A program made the position numbers and the translations under genes. This document shows positions 8,203 to 15,945 of a stretch of 31,180 bases of DNA, one piece after another (the stretch's first letter is position 1; each line of letters opens with the position of its first letter). The notes beneath the pieces were generated by a model. That model did not search any database and was not told where the DNA came from. It saw nothing but the letters and a program-made list of their open reading frames with translations. Location: contig CAMNQN010000003.1 in assembly GCA_946549155.1 (NCBI GenBank), forward strand, positions 1 through 31,180. The letters are read 5' to 3'. The DNA is from an uncultured Lachnospiraceae bacterium. GTDB taxonomy: Bacteria; Bacillota; Clostridia; Lachnospirales; Lachnospiraceae.

Positions 8203-8220
8203 GTTGCCATTTTGTTGCCA
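8203..8220. repeat. Short direct repeat beside guaA 3' end, possible attachment-site trace
   Basis: GTTGCCA occurs twice (8203-8209 and 8214-8220) separated by TTTT, about 60 bp from the 3' end of the guaA paralogue. guaA 3' ends are known integration targets for genomic islands, and integrase wreckage lies next door. No second copy of an attachment core was found in the window, so this is only suggestive. Confidence 0.25.
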
Positions 8221-8279
8221 GTCACTAAGCAAATTTGTTTGCGACCCGCATAAATACTGGCATCTTATGATTGTGTGGA

Positions 8280-9569
8280 TTATTCGAACTCTATCGTAGC
8301 CGGCGGCTTCGGAGACATATCGAAGCATACGCGGTTCACATTGTCCACCTCATGCAGTATCCGGTCCGTGATTACCTGCAAGATATCCCAATCCACCCGT
8401 TCGATGGTTGCGCTCATCGCATCCACGGTATTGATGGCACGGATGATAACCATGTAATCAAAGCTTCTCTCATGATTTTTTACACCCACCGACTTAAAGT
8501 CCGGTACAACAGTGAAATACTGCCATACTTTTTTATCCAGTCCTGCCTTCTCGAACTCTTCCCGCAAAATGGCATCTGACTCTCTGACTGCTTCCAGCCG
8601 GTCTCTGGTAATGGCGCCAAGACATCTTACGCCAAGACCCGGACCGGGGAACGGCTGACGATATACCATGGAGGCAGGCAGACCAAGCTCTATTCCGCAG
8701 GCACGGACTTCATCCTTGAAGAGCTGTTTTAAGGGCTCTACCAGCTCGAATTTCAGATCCTCCGGCAGACCGCCCACGTTGTGATGAGATTTTACCATCT
8801 TGGCGGTCTTCGTACCGCTCTCGATAATGTCCGGATATATGGTTCCCTGTCCCAGGAAATCAATGCCCTCAAGCTTTCTGGCCTCTTCCTCAAATACACG
8901 GATAAATTCTCCGCCGATAATCTTACGCTTTTTTTCGGGATCCGCCACATTTGCCAGTTTCCCCAGGAAGCGCTCGGTTGCATCCACATAGATAAGATTC
9001 GCATGAAGCTGATTTTGGAATACCTCCACCACGCTTTCGGACTCGTTTTTACGCATCAGGCCATGATTTACATGCACGCAAACAAGCTGGGAGCCAATGG
9101 CCTTAATCAGCATGGCCGCCACTACAGAAGAATCCACACCGCCGGACAATGCAAGAAGAACCTTCCGATCACCCACCTGTTTGCGAATCAACTCCACCTG
9201 ATCCTCAATAAAATTCTTCATATTCCAATTTGGCTCAGCTTTGCACACATCAAAGAGAAACGTATGAAGGGCCTCTTTTGAAAGCATATCATACTGTTTT
9301 TCACATTTGGAGGCAGGATAGTCTACAGAGATCATCGGATAACCACAATCGTATAACTCCGGGCGAATCTCAACAGCTGTTCCGTCCACCACACGGTTTT
9401 CTCCGCCATTTAAAATAATGCCTTTTACATTTTCCAATCGCTTTAATTCTTCCAATGTGATATCGTGGGGATGAATCTCACTGTAAACACCCATTTCACG
9501 TATCTGGCGCGCCAAAACGGTATTTTCTGTACTTCCTAAATCAAGAATTACAATCATATCCTGCTTCAT
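8280..9569 (-). CDS. guaA: GMP-synthase paralogue with degenerate glutaminase domain
   Basis: 429 aa against about 513 for a normal GuaA. The ATP-pyrophosphatase part is intact: P-loop SGGVDSS (142-148), VNHGLMRKNE, GQGTIYPDIIESG, KSHHNVGG and C-terminal RQPFPGPGLGVR to PPATIEFE. The N-terminal class I glutamine amidotransferase domain is cut to about 115 residues. The nucleophile motif GICYGSQ of the neighbouring GuaA is replaced by ISVDYPA, and the region with the HPE catalytic pair is absent. Expected consequence (inference): an ammonia-dependent XMP aminase, or a subunit fed by the neighbour. The reading frame and motifs of the synthetase half are fully kept, arguing against a fresh pseudogene. 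Start is supported by AGAGGAGAG upstream; it has its own promoter. Confidence 0.85.
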   Translation of the reverse strand: MKQDMIVILDLGSTENTVLARQIREMGVYSEIHPHDITLEELKRLENVKGIILNGGENRVVDGTAVEIRPELYDCGYPMISVDYPASKCEKQYDMLSKEALHTFLFDVCKAEPNWNMKNFIEDQVELIRKQVGDRKVLLALSGGVDSSVVAAMLIKAIGSQLVCVHVNHGLMRKNESESVVEVFQNQLHANLIYVDATERFLGKLANVADPEKKRKIIGGEFIRVFEEEARKLEGIDFLGQGTIYPDIIESGTKTAKMVKSHHNVGGLPEDLKFELVEPLKQLFKDEVRACGIELGLPASMVYRQPFPGPGLGVRCLGAITRDRLEAVRESDAILREEFEKAGLDKKVWQYFTVVPDFKSVGVKNHERSFDYMVIIRAINTVDAMSATIERVDWDILQVITDRILHEVDNVNRVCFDMSPKPPATIEFE

Positions 9570-9609
9570 TTCATCTCTCCTCTTTTGCCATATTCCTTTT
9601 GGTTTTCAC

Positions 9610-9638
9610 ATTATACTCCCAAAGCTGCGTTTTTTCAA
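9610..9638 (-). promoter_or_regulatory. Sigma-A-type promoter of the guaA paralogue
   Basis: On the minus strand: TTGAAA (9633-9638), 17-nt spacer, TATAAT (9610-9615), located in the 98-bp gap between the tandem guaA genes and 40 bp upstream of the paralogue's start. Consensus -10 and 5-of-6-like spacing make it convincing. Confidence 0.7.
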
Positions 9639-9667
9639 TAATATTAAACAGAAAAAGAAGCTTCGGC

Positions 9668-11209
9668 CTACTCTAATTCGACCGTAGCCGGTGGTTTCCC
9701 CGTGCAGTCATACAGCACCCGGTTAACCCCTTTCACCTCATTTACAATACGGTTGGTCACCTTTGCCAGCACCTCCCAGGGAAGCTGTGCCGCATCCGCA
9801 GTCATAAAATCGGAAGTATTGACTGCACGCAGCGCGACTGCGTAATCATAGGTACGGAAATCTCCCATCACTCCCACGGAACGCATATTGGTCAGCGCCG
9901 CGAAATATTGGCCCAGGCCCTTGTCCAGGCCGGCCTTCACAATCTCCTCCCGGTAGATGGCATCCGCTTCCTGCACAATCTTTACCTTTTCCTCTGTCAC
10001 TTCCCCGACAATCCGGATGCCAAGCCCCGGTCCCGGGAAGGGCTGGCGAAACACCAGATAGTCCGGAATGCCAAGCTCCAGGCCGGCTTTGCGCACTTCA
10101 TCCTTAAACAGGAGACGCAGCGGCTCGATGATCTCTTTGAAGTCCACCACATCCGGAAGTCCTCCCACATTGTGATGGGATTTAATCACTGCGGATTTCC
10201 CTAAACCAGATTCGATTACGTCCGGATAAATCGTTCCCTGCACCAGATAATCCACCGCGCCGATCTTTTTCGCCTCTTCCTCAAACACGCGGATAAATTC
10301 CTCGCCGATAATTTTTCGTTTCTGCTCCGGCTCCGTGACACCTTTCAGCTTATCATAATAGCGCTGCTGTGCGTTGACCCGGACAAAATTCAGCTCATAG
10401 GGGCCCTTGGGACCAAATACAGCCTCTACCTCATCCCCTTCATTTTTACGCAGCAAACCATGATCCACAAACACGCAGGTCAGCTGCTTACCAATGGCCT
10501 TGGAGAGCAATACCGCCGCCACGGAGGAATCCACGCCGCCGGACAGCGCACAGAGCACTTTCCCGTTCCCGATCTTCTCCCTCAGCTGCTGAATCGTGGT
10601 CTCCACAAAGGAAGCCATCTGCCAGTCGCCGCTGCAGCCGCAGACCTTATACACAAAATTGCGGAGCATCTGTTTTCCTTCTGCGGTATGCATCACCTCC
10701 GGGTGAAATTGAGTGGCGTAAAATTTTTTCTCCGGACAGGACATGGCTGCCACCGGACACACCGGGGTATGGCCGGTCACTCTAAATCCTTCCGGTGCCT
10801 GCGCAATGTAATCCGTATGGCTCATCCAGGCCACAGTCTTAGAGGAAACTCCTTCAAAAATCACATCGGAGGGATCCACAGTGACCTCCGTATGACCATA
10901 TTCGCTGACCGGAGCTGTTTCCACCTTTCCTCCCAGCATGTAAGCCATGAGCTGAGAACCGTAACAGATACCCAAAATGGGAATGCCTAATTCAAACAGC
11001 TCCTTTGAACAGCGAGGGGAATCGTCACCATATACGCTGTTAGGACCACCGGTAAAAATAATTCCCTTCGGATTCATCTCTTTTATCTTATCCAAACTCA
11101 GGGTATAGGGATGCACCTCCGCGTATACGCTGCACTCTCTGACCCTTCTTGCAATCAACTGATTATACTGTCCGCCAAAATCCAGAACGATAATCATTTC
11201 TTTTTCCAT
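9668..11209 (-). CDS. guaA: GMP synthase (glutamine-hydrolysing)
   Basis: 513 aa, normal length. Converts XMP, ATP and glutamine to GMP in the cytoplasm, the last step of guanine nucleotide synthesis. Class I glutaminase domain at residues 5-190 with nucleophile Cys82 in GICYGSQ and catalytic His169/Glu171 in FHPEV. ATP-pyrophosphatase domain with P-loop SGGVDSS (223-229). C-terminal dimerisation/XMP-binding region RQPFPGPGLGIR through KPPATVELE. Start ATG follows CAGGAGGAG by about 6 nt. It sits directly upstream of the shortened paralogue, with a separate promoter for each. No purine riboswitch signature was seen in the leader. Confidence 0.97.
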   Translation of the reverse strand: MEKEMIIVLDFGGQYNQLIARRVRECSVYAEVHPYTLSLDKIKEMNPKGIIFTGGPNSVYGDDSPRCSKELFELGIPILGICYGSQLMAYMLGGKVETAPVSEYGHTEVTVDPSDVIFEGVSSKTVAWMSHTDYIAQAPEGFRVTGHTPVCPVAAMSCPEKKFYATQFHPEVMHTAEGKQMLRNFVYKVCGCSGDWQMASFVETTIQQLREKIGNGKVLCALSGGVDSSVAAVLLSKAIGKQLTCVFVDHGLLRKNEGDEVEAVFGPKGPYELNFVRVNAQQRYYDKLKGVTEPEQKRKIIGEEFIRVFEEEAKKIGAVDYLVQGTIYPDVIESGLGKSAVIKSHHNVGGLPDVVDFKEIIEPLRLLFKDEVRKAGLELGIPDYLVFRQPFPGPGLGIRIVGEVTEEKVKIVQEADAIYREEIVKAGLDKGLGQYFAALTNMRSVGVMGDFRTYDYAVALRAVNTSDFMTADAAQLPWEVLAKVTNRIVNEVKGVNRVLYDCTGKPPATVELE

Positions 11210-11247
11210 GGAAACTCCTCCTGCCGTTTTTCACATTATGTTGTTTT

Positions 11248-11276
11248 ATTATAATTTATACACCGCCAGTTGCCAA
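11248..11276 (-). promoter_or_regulatory. Promoter of guaA
   Basis: Minus strand TTGGCA (11271-11276), spacer of exactly 17 nt, TATAAT (11248-11253), about 40 bp upstream of the guaA start. Near-consensus sigma-A promoter. Confidence 0.75.
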
Positions 11277-11363
11277 GTAATTTTATTGATATTTTCTTCT
11301 GTTCCAATCTGTAATTGTTACTGTTCATTCCGTTCACAGCAGCACACTGCGACCCTAAAGAAT

Positions 11364-12167
11364 CTACCGCACTGCCTCTGCTTCCCCGCACCGGCCATCC
11401 TGCGTCTTCCCCGCCGCCGTGCTCCCCTGCACTGCCAGCCGGTTAATCTGTGTCGCCATGTATCCGGCTCCAAATCCATTGTCAATATTCACCACTGCGA
11501 TGCCCTCCGCGCAGGAGTTAAGCATGGTAAGCAGCGGGGACAGGCCCTGAAAATGGGCGCCATATCCCACAGAGGTGGGAACCGCAATCACCGGCTTATC
11601 CACCAGACCGGCCACCACGCCCGGCAATGCGCCCTCCATTCCAGCCGCCGCGATCACACAGTTGGCCTCCCGAAGCTGATGCGTATTGGCCAGCAGGCGG
11701 TGAATGCCCGCCACACCCACATCATAAATCCGCTCTACCCTGCTGCCAAAATATTCCGCTGTTCTGGCCGCCTCCTCTGCCACGGGAATGTCGGAGGTTC
11801 CCCCGGTGCAGACGGCTATGCGCCCGATCAGTTCCGGACGTTTCCGCTGCAGCATCAGAGTCCTGGACAATTCATCATATTCGATATCCGGAACCTCCTG
11901 CCGGACGGCCAGATACTGCTCTTTCGTAGCCCGGGTTCCCAGCACATTCCCTTCCCGATCCGCAAAGTGGCGATAAATCTGTACCAGATGATCCATGCTC
12001 TTCCCCGCACAATAGATCACCTCGCCAAAGCCCGACCGCAGGGAACGGTGATGATCCAGCTTGGCAAAGCCCAATTCCTCGTAGGGCAGATCCTTTAACT
12101 GCTTCTCTGCCTCAGCGATATCCATTGTACCCTCCTTCACCTGCTCCAATAATTCATGTAATTCCAT
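11364..12167 (-). CDS. larB: LarB, pyridinium-3,5-biscarboxylate mononucleotide synthase
   Basis: 267 aa. C-terminal two thirds (about residues 115-250) is a PurE/AIR-carboxylase-like domain: AVCTGGTSDIPVAEEAARTA, then VIAAAGMEGALPGVVAGLVD and VPTSVGYGAHFQGLSPLLTM, diagnostic of LarB. Family knowledge: LarB carboxylates and hydrolyses nicotinic acid adenine dinucleotide in the first step of nickel-pincer nucleotide synthesis. The first 25 residues (MELHELLEQVKEGTMDIAEA) are the usual helical N-terminus. Start ATG is preceded by GGAGAGGAAAG. It is transcribed away from larC-larE across a 760-bp gap holding a MITE-like repeat, so the pathway is split into two divergent units. No larA racemase gene lies in the window. 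Confidence 0.93.
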   Translation of the reverse strand: MELHELLEQVKEGTMDIAEAEKQLKDLPYEELGFAKLDHHRSLRSGFGEVIYCAGKSMDHLVQIYRHFADREGNVLGTRATKEQYLAVRQEVPDIEYDELSRTLMLQRKRPELIGRIAVCTGGTSDIPVAEEAARTAEYFGSRVERIYDVGVAGIHRLLANTHQLREANCVIAAAGMEGALPGVVAGLVDKPVIAVPTSVGYGAHFQGLSPLLTMLNSCAEGIAVVNIDNGFGAGYMATQINRLAVQGSTAAGKTQDGRCGEAEAVR

Positions 12168-12350
12168 CTTTCCTCTCCTTCAGCTCCTTTTATCCTGCTA
12201 AATATCCATCCCGGATGCCCTTCCAAAAATATATCAGCAATCTTTTTTATCTTTCTATTTCTTCCAAAAATGATTATAGAATAAATGCCGTAAAAAATAC
12301 AGCTCCTAATTTTTATTTCATAAGATTCTGTCGGATACCAATATTCTTCG

Positions 12351-12768
12351 TGTTTTATTAATTAACCGGCCCCGTCTTTTCCTGCTGTTTTCTGGCAAGC
12401 TTTACAAAATCACGCGAAATATAACATCTTAATCGAAAATATCTGATTTGCGCAAATAAATATGGTGGTCACAGACAGAAGCTTTTTATATCCAACTTTC
12501 GCATAGCAATTGCTTCTATCGAAAATTTGCTGCCATTTCTTTTAAACTCAGCATCTATCATTCCATTATCAGCTTACGCAGGCTACATTTTTGTCGCTTA
12601 GTATGCCACATTTCGTGTGATTCTGTAAATCCAGCCAAATGTGACTTACTAAGCGACAAATATCTAAGCTTGATAGTATAATGACAAATTCTAAAAAGGA
12701 AGGATCCCGTAGATGCTTAGGATGTTACATTCAGCGTAATTTTGTATAGCTTACCAAGAACAGCAGGA
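12351..12768. repeat. MITE-like inverted-repeat element, copy A
   Basis: Terminal arms of about 50 bp, 12380-12431 (TCCTGCTGTT..CTGGCAAGC, TTTACAAAAT..CGC) and 12718-12768 (its imperfect reverse complement). Near the right end is a strong hairpin: TTTGTCGCTTAGTA (12590-12603) with TACTAAGCGACAAA (12647-12660), extended by CACATTT/AAATGTG. It contains no gene. The same arms recur at 30700-31007. A TGTTTTATTAATTA motif lies at the left flank (12351-12364). This fills most of the larB-larC gap; 12168-12350 holds AT-rich sequence and two CTTCCAAAAAT direct repeats (12220, 12261) but nothing else I can name. Confidence 0.65.
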
Positions 12769-12845
12769 AGGGAAAGCTACTTCACTCACAATAACTTTTC
12801 CGAAAAGCAACTCAATCTTGTCAACCTTCGCCCGCTTATGATATG

Positions 12846-12901
12846 ATAAGCCACGAAAAGATATGCTGGCGGGTCTATGCCCGCAGCCAACGTTGGCTTA
12901 T
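12846..12901 (+). promoter_or_regulatory. Two-stem RNA element in the larC leader
   Basis: ATAAGCCA (12846-12853) pairs perfectly with TGGCTTAT (12894-12901). Inside lies a hairpin GCGGG-tctatg-CCCGC (12869-12884). The outer stem is followed by TTTATTT, and an alternative palindrome AGCCAACGTTGGCT (12885-12898) would compete with it. The structure ends 13 bp before the larC ribosome site. This layout fits an attenuator or an uncharacterised riboswitch; no known class was recognised. Confidence 0.4.
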
Positions 12902-12927
12902 TTTATTTAGCAAAGGAAGTAGATTTT

Positions 12928-14247
12928 ATGGAACACTTTCGTTCTCATTCCAATCGAACTCTTTATCTGGACTGTTCCAGCGGCATCAGCGGCGACATGA
13001 CGGTAGCCGCGCTGCTGGATCTGGGCGCGGATGCCCAAACACTGCAAAACGCCCTGGCCAGCCTTCCCTTAGAGGGTTACCGCATTGAAATCAGTCAGGT
13101 TACAAAATCCGGGCTGCAGGCCTGTGATTTTCATGTCATCCTGGATCCTTCCATTGAGAATCATGACCATGATATGGAATATCTCCATGGCAATGCTCCG
13201 CATCAGGAATACCCTGCCCTTAATCACGACCATCAGGCTCAGACTCCCCATAACCACGAGCACCATACTCACGGCCATGGGAGAAACCTGAACGATATTA
13301 TTTCTATCTTGTCAGCAGGTAATCTGACGCCCCACGCTCTGGAACTGGCCCTGAAAATTTTCCGGATTGTGGCCGAGGCGGAGAGCCAGGTGCACGGAAA
13401 GCCCCTGGAGGAAGTACACTTTCATGAGGTAGGCGCCGTGGACTCTATTGTGGATATCGCCGCGGCGGCAGTCTGTATTGATAACCTGGGCATCGAACGG
13501 GTTATCCTGCCCTTCCTGACCGAGGGACAGGGACAGGTGCGCTGCCAGCATGGGCTTCTTCCGATTCCGGTGCCTGCTACCACCGCTATTCTCGCTGCCC
13601 ACCAGCTTCCGCTGCACATCTGTGATGTCCAGGGAGAATTGGTAACTCCCACCGGGGCAGCCATTGCGGCTGCGCTGCGCACCGACAGTGAACTTCCCTC
13701 CGAATTTAAAATTCTGCGCACCGGCCTTGGCGCCGGAAAGCGAAATTACTCCACCTCAGGAGTGCTGCGGGCCATGCTGATTGAGGAAGCCGGCACGGAT
13801 CAGGATGAAATCCTGGTAATAGAGACCAATATAGACGACTGCTCCGGAGAAGCCATGGGCTTTGTGATGGAGGAATTGCTGGCCGCCGGCGCTTTAGACG
13901 TTTTTTACACCCCTATATATATGAAGAAAAACCGTCCGGCCTATCAGCTTTCCGTGCTCTGCACGCCGCAGCTGCGGCAAAACATGGAAGCCCTGCTCTT
14001 TTGCCACACTACCACCATCGGCCTGCGGGTTCATAAGGCTCAGCGCACAAAGCTTTCCCGAAAGATTCTCTCCCTGGACACTCCATGGGGAATGGCGGAT
14101 GTAAAGTGCTGCCAGTTTCAGGATGAGCTCTATTTCTATCCGGAAAATGACAGCATCCGGCTGTTGGCCAAAGCGAATCACATGAGCTACACAGAACTGT
14201 ACCATGAGGTGAAAAATTATGCTTCAAAAAATCATTTCTTACTTTAA
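12928..14247 (+). CDS. larC: LarC, nickel insertion protein of the pincer cofactor pathway
   Basis: 439 aa. The N-terminus DCSSGISGDMTVAALLDLGA is the family signature. A histidine-rich stretch at residues 79-118 (clusters such as HDHD and NHEHHTHGHG) is typical of the nickel-handling linker. Then EEVHFHEVGAVDSIVDIAAA and the C-terminal ferredoxin-like domain from about residue 300 (LVIETNIDDCSGEAMGFVME). Family knowledge: a CTP-dependent cyclometallase that inserts nickel into the LarE product. In Lactiplantibacillus the gene is split by a programmed frameshift; here it is one continuous frame. ATG at 12928 is chosen because AAGGAAG lies about 8 nt upstream and the protein starts as homologues do. 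It overlaps larE by 29 bp. Confidence 0.95.
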   Translation: MEHFRSHSNRTLYLDCSSGISGDMTVAALLDLGADAQTLQNALASLPLEGYRIEISQVTKSGLQACDFHVILDPSIENHDHDMEYLHGNAPHQEYPALNHDHQAQTPHNHEHHTHGHGRNLNDIISILSAGNLTPHALELALKIFRIVAEAESQVHGKPLEEVHFHEVGAVDSIVDIAAAAVCIDNLGIERVILPFLTEGQGQVRCQHGLLPIPVPATTAILAAHQLPLHICDVQGELVTPTGAAIAAALRTDSELPSEFKILRTGLGAGKRNYSTSGVLRAMLIEEAGTDQDEILVIETNIDDCSGEAMGFVMEELLAAGALDVFYTPIYMKKNRPAYQLSVLCTPQLRQNMEALLFCHTTTIGLRVHKAQRTKLSRKILSLDTPWGMADVKCCQFQDELYFYPENDSIRLLAKANHMSYTELYHEVKNYASKNHFLL

Positions 14248-15124
14248 GCCTTATCTGCGGATGGGAATCTGTATCGCCTTCTCCGGCGGCGCAGACAGCA
14301 GCCTGCTGCTGAAAGCGGCCTGTCTGGCCAGGGAGGAAGGCCTCCTCTCCCTCCCGGATGGCCGGGACACCTCCCCTGCCCGAAGTACCGCTGGATCCTG
14401 CCAGCCGGTTTCCGGCCCGGAAGCACCCGCCAAGCAGCCGGACGGCATTCCCCCGATTCTGGCTGTGATCGCGGAAACCAAACTGCATCCCCACGAGGAT
14501 ACCCTCCAGGCCCAGAGACTGGCCCGGTCCATGGGAGCGGACTGCGCCGTGCTTTCCATCGATGAATTTCAGGATCCACAGATTATGAACAATCCGGTCA
14601 ACCGCTGCTACCTGTGCAAACGGCTTATTTTTTCTTCCATAAAAAAAGCAGCCCAGGAGCAGGGCCGCCTCCATGTATTTGACGGTACCAATCAGAATGA
14701 CACCACAGAATACCGCCCAGGGCTGTGCGCCCTGACGGAGCTTAACATCCACAGCCCTCTGAAGGAGCTGGGAATCACAAAAGCCCAGGTCCGGGAGCTT
14801 TCTGCCGCACTTCAGCTGGAAACCTCCCATAAGCCCTCCGCCCCCTGCCTGGCCACAAGGCTGCCCTATGGCGCCCGTCTGGATTTCGGTCTGCTGAACC
14901 GGCTGCACGAGGGTGAATGTTTTCTCCGCAGCCTGGGGTTCTACAATGTCCGCCTCCGTTTTCATGATCCTCTGCTGCGTCTGGAGGTGGATAAGGATGC
15001 CTTTCCCCTGGTGCTGGAGCATCAGGCTGACATCCTCCGGCAGCTAAAAGAGCTGGGCTTTCTTTACATTACTTTAGACCTGGAAGGCTTTCGCAGCGGA
15101 AGCATGGATGTGGGACTGAAGTAA
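14219..15124 (+). CDS. larE: LarE, pyridinium biscarboxylate sulfur transferase
   Basis: 301 aa. PP-loop ATPase with SGGADSS at residues 22-28, NRCYLCKRLIF at 128-138 and SAPCLATRLPYGARL at 207-221. Family knowledge: adenylates the substrate and inserts sulfur; Cys210 corresponds to the sacrificial cysteine of the Lactiplantibacillus enzyme. The extra pair Cys130/Cys133 (CxxC) together with Cys210 fits LarE proteins that bind a [4Fe-4S] cluster and use it catalytically instead of sacrificing a residue; this is inferred from spacing. An insertion rich in Pro, Gly and Ser (about residues 41-78) between the P-loop helix and the next strand is longer than usual. Its start lies inside the end of larC (GAGGTG upstream), so translation is coupled. 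Confidence 0.93.
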   Translation: MLQKIISYFKPYLRMGICIAFSGGADSSLLLKAACLAREEGLLSLPDGRDTSPARSTAGSCQPVSGPEAPAKQPDGIPPILAVIAETKLHPHEDTLQAQRLARSMGADCAVLSIDEFQDPQIMNNPVNRCYLCKRLIFSSIKKAAQEQGRLHVFDGTNQNDTTEYRPGLCALTELNIHSPLKELGITKAQVRELSAALQLETSHKPSAPCLATRLPYGARLDFGLLNRLHEGECFLRSLGFYNVRLRFHDPLLRLEVDKDAFPLVLEHQADILRQLKELGFLYITLDLEGFRSGSMDVGLK

Positions 15125-15201
15125 AAGGCTTTTATGCGGATTTTCCCATAAAATTCCTCCAGGCAATCAAACAGCGTTTTCCGCATCTCCTGGTCTGTCA
15201 T
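15064..15201 (-). CDS. Small ORF coupled to the Nif11-like gene, antisense to larE end
   Basis: 45 codons starting with ATG at 15201, overlapping the stop of the upstream gene as ATGA. It reads MTDQEMRKTLFDCLEEFYGK, then IRIKAFYFSPTSMLPLRKPS and RSKVM. The first half looks like a real amphipathic protein; the second half is simply antisense of the larE 3' end. It may be a truncated gene whose remainder was lost, or a chance reading frame. The stop-start overlap is the only real support. Confidence 0.3.
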   Translation of the reverse strand: MTDQEMRKTLFDCLEEFYGKIRIKAFYFSPTSMLPLRKPSRSKVM

Positions 15202-15488
15202 GGCATCCCTTCTATGCTGGCAAAAAACAGCTCGTAAAAATCATCCTCCCCTTCCAGCATAGGAGAATTTTCTCCGCCGCCATTCGTGCTGCGGCGCATG
15301 GCGGCGTAAAATTCCTCTCCAACCGTGATCAGTTCCATCTCATACAGTTCATACCCCAATTCCCGGCTCACCCGGCAAAACTCCTTCAATGGGTCCTCCG
15401 CCGTTTTCGTCGCCAAAAGCCTTTCCCGCACCTGAGGATCAGCCAGAGCACGCGCCTGCAGTTCATCCAGTATCATTGCCGTATCCAT
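15198..15488 (-). CDS. Small Nif11-like domain protein (tentative)
   Basis: 96 aa. Residues 8-55 (LQARALADPQVRERLLATKT, then AEDPLKEFCRVSRELGYELY) resemble the Nif11 fold pattern (DPxLRxKLxxAKTPEExxxLAKELGYEF). After it comes NGGGENSPMLEGEDD and a short acidic/aromatic tail. Nif11 domains occur as free small proteins and as leader peptides cut after a double glycine; no modifying enzyme lies nearby and the tail has no Cys, so a RiPP precursor is only a possibility. Start ATG has GAGGAGG upstream. Its promoter seems to be back-to-back with that of the Uma2 region. Confidence 0.6.
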   Translation of the reverse strand: MDTAMILDELQARALADPQVRERLLATKTAEDPLKEFCRVSRELGYELYEMELITVGEEFYAAMRRSTNGGGENSPMLEGEDDFYELFFASIEGMP

Positions 15489-15550
15489 AAATATAATTTC
15501 CTCCTCATAATTTGTTTTTTCTGATCACTTATAAAATAAAGGGGTTTTAT

Positions 15551-15581
15551 TGTTGACAATGTTTTGTTTATAATATATATT
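15551..15581. promoter_or_regulatory. Back-to-back promoter core
   Basis: TTGACA (15553-15558) with TATATT 17 nt downstream serves the plus strand. The same bases read on the minus strand give TTGTCA with a TTTTAT-like -10 at 17-18 nt, 50 bp from the Nif11-like gene. Two divergent -35 boxes would therefore overlap. Assignment rests on sequence match alone. Confidence 0.4.
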
Positions 15582-15758
15582 ATAAATAGTCTCAAATTGT
15601 ATTACTTTTTATCATTTCTTATTTTCCCTTATCATTTTTTGTTTTAGTACCCTAAAATGACACCGCACCGGTTTCCTGCCTGATATAGCGTCCGGTTATT
15701 TTCGAAATGTTATGCTGGTACAACAGTTTGTAAATAACCAGACTATATACGAAGGATA

Positions 15759-15874
15759 TTTTCCCAAGTGTGCAGAGTAAAAAACACAGGCGCAGCGGGC
15801 TGCGCTGAGGCTTTTACTCTGTGCAGTCGGGGAAATAGGAAAGCGAAGGAATGAGACGCAGCGATGGCTGCGTC
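15759..15874 (+). ncRNA. Tandem large hairpins upstream of the Uma2 gene
   Basis: First structure 15759-15835: TTTTCCC pairs with GGGGAAA, TGCAGAGTAAAA (15771-15782) with TTTTACTCTGTGCA (15812-15825), apex GCGCAG/CTGCGC. Second structure 15855-15874: GACGCAGC-gatg-GCTGCGTC, perfect. Both share a CGCAGC/GCTGCG core. No open frame of note crosses them. They may be a structured leader of the downstream gene or a dispersed palindromic repeat. The remaining 15582-15758 is AT-rich and shows nothing else. Confidence 0.4.
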
Positions 15875-15945
15875 GGTTGACCGCAACACAGCAGATGGAA
15901 ATTATCCCCATTTCCTTAAAAAGGAACCAAAAAAGGAGGCATTTT

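Noticed and set aside
11210..11363. Purine riboswitch in the guaA leader
   Set aside because: The leader is short (about 40 nt from the predicted promoter) and lacks the conserved purine aptamer junctions.
11208..12098. 296-codon plus-strand open frame opposite larB and the guaA leader
   Set aside because: Antisense to larB, which has clear family motifs; the translated sequence is Arg/His/Pro-rich as expected of a shadow.
12380..12768. CRISPR array
   Set aside because: The repeats are inverted, not evenly spaced direct repeats, and there are no spacers or cas genes.
14009..15022. Long minus-strand open frame of 337 codons opposite larC/larE
   Set aside because: It is the antisense shadow of two well-identified genes, with low-complexity composition and no ribosome site or homologous motif.
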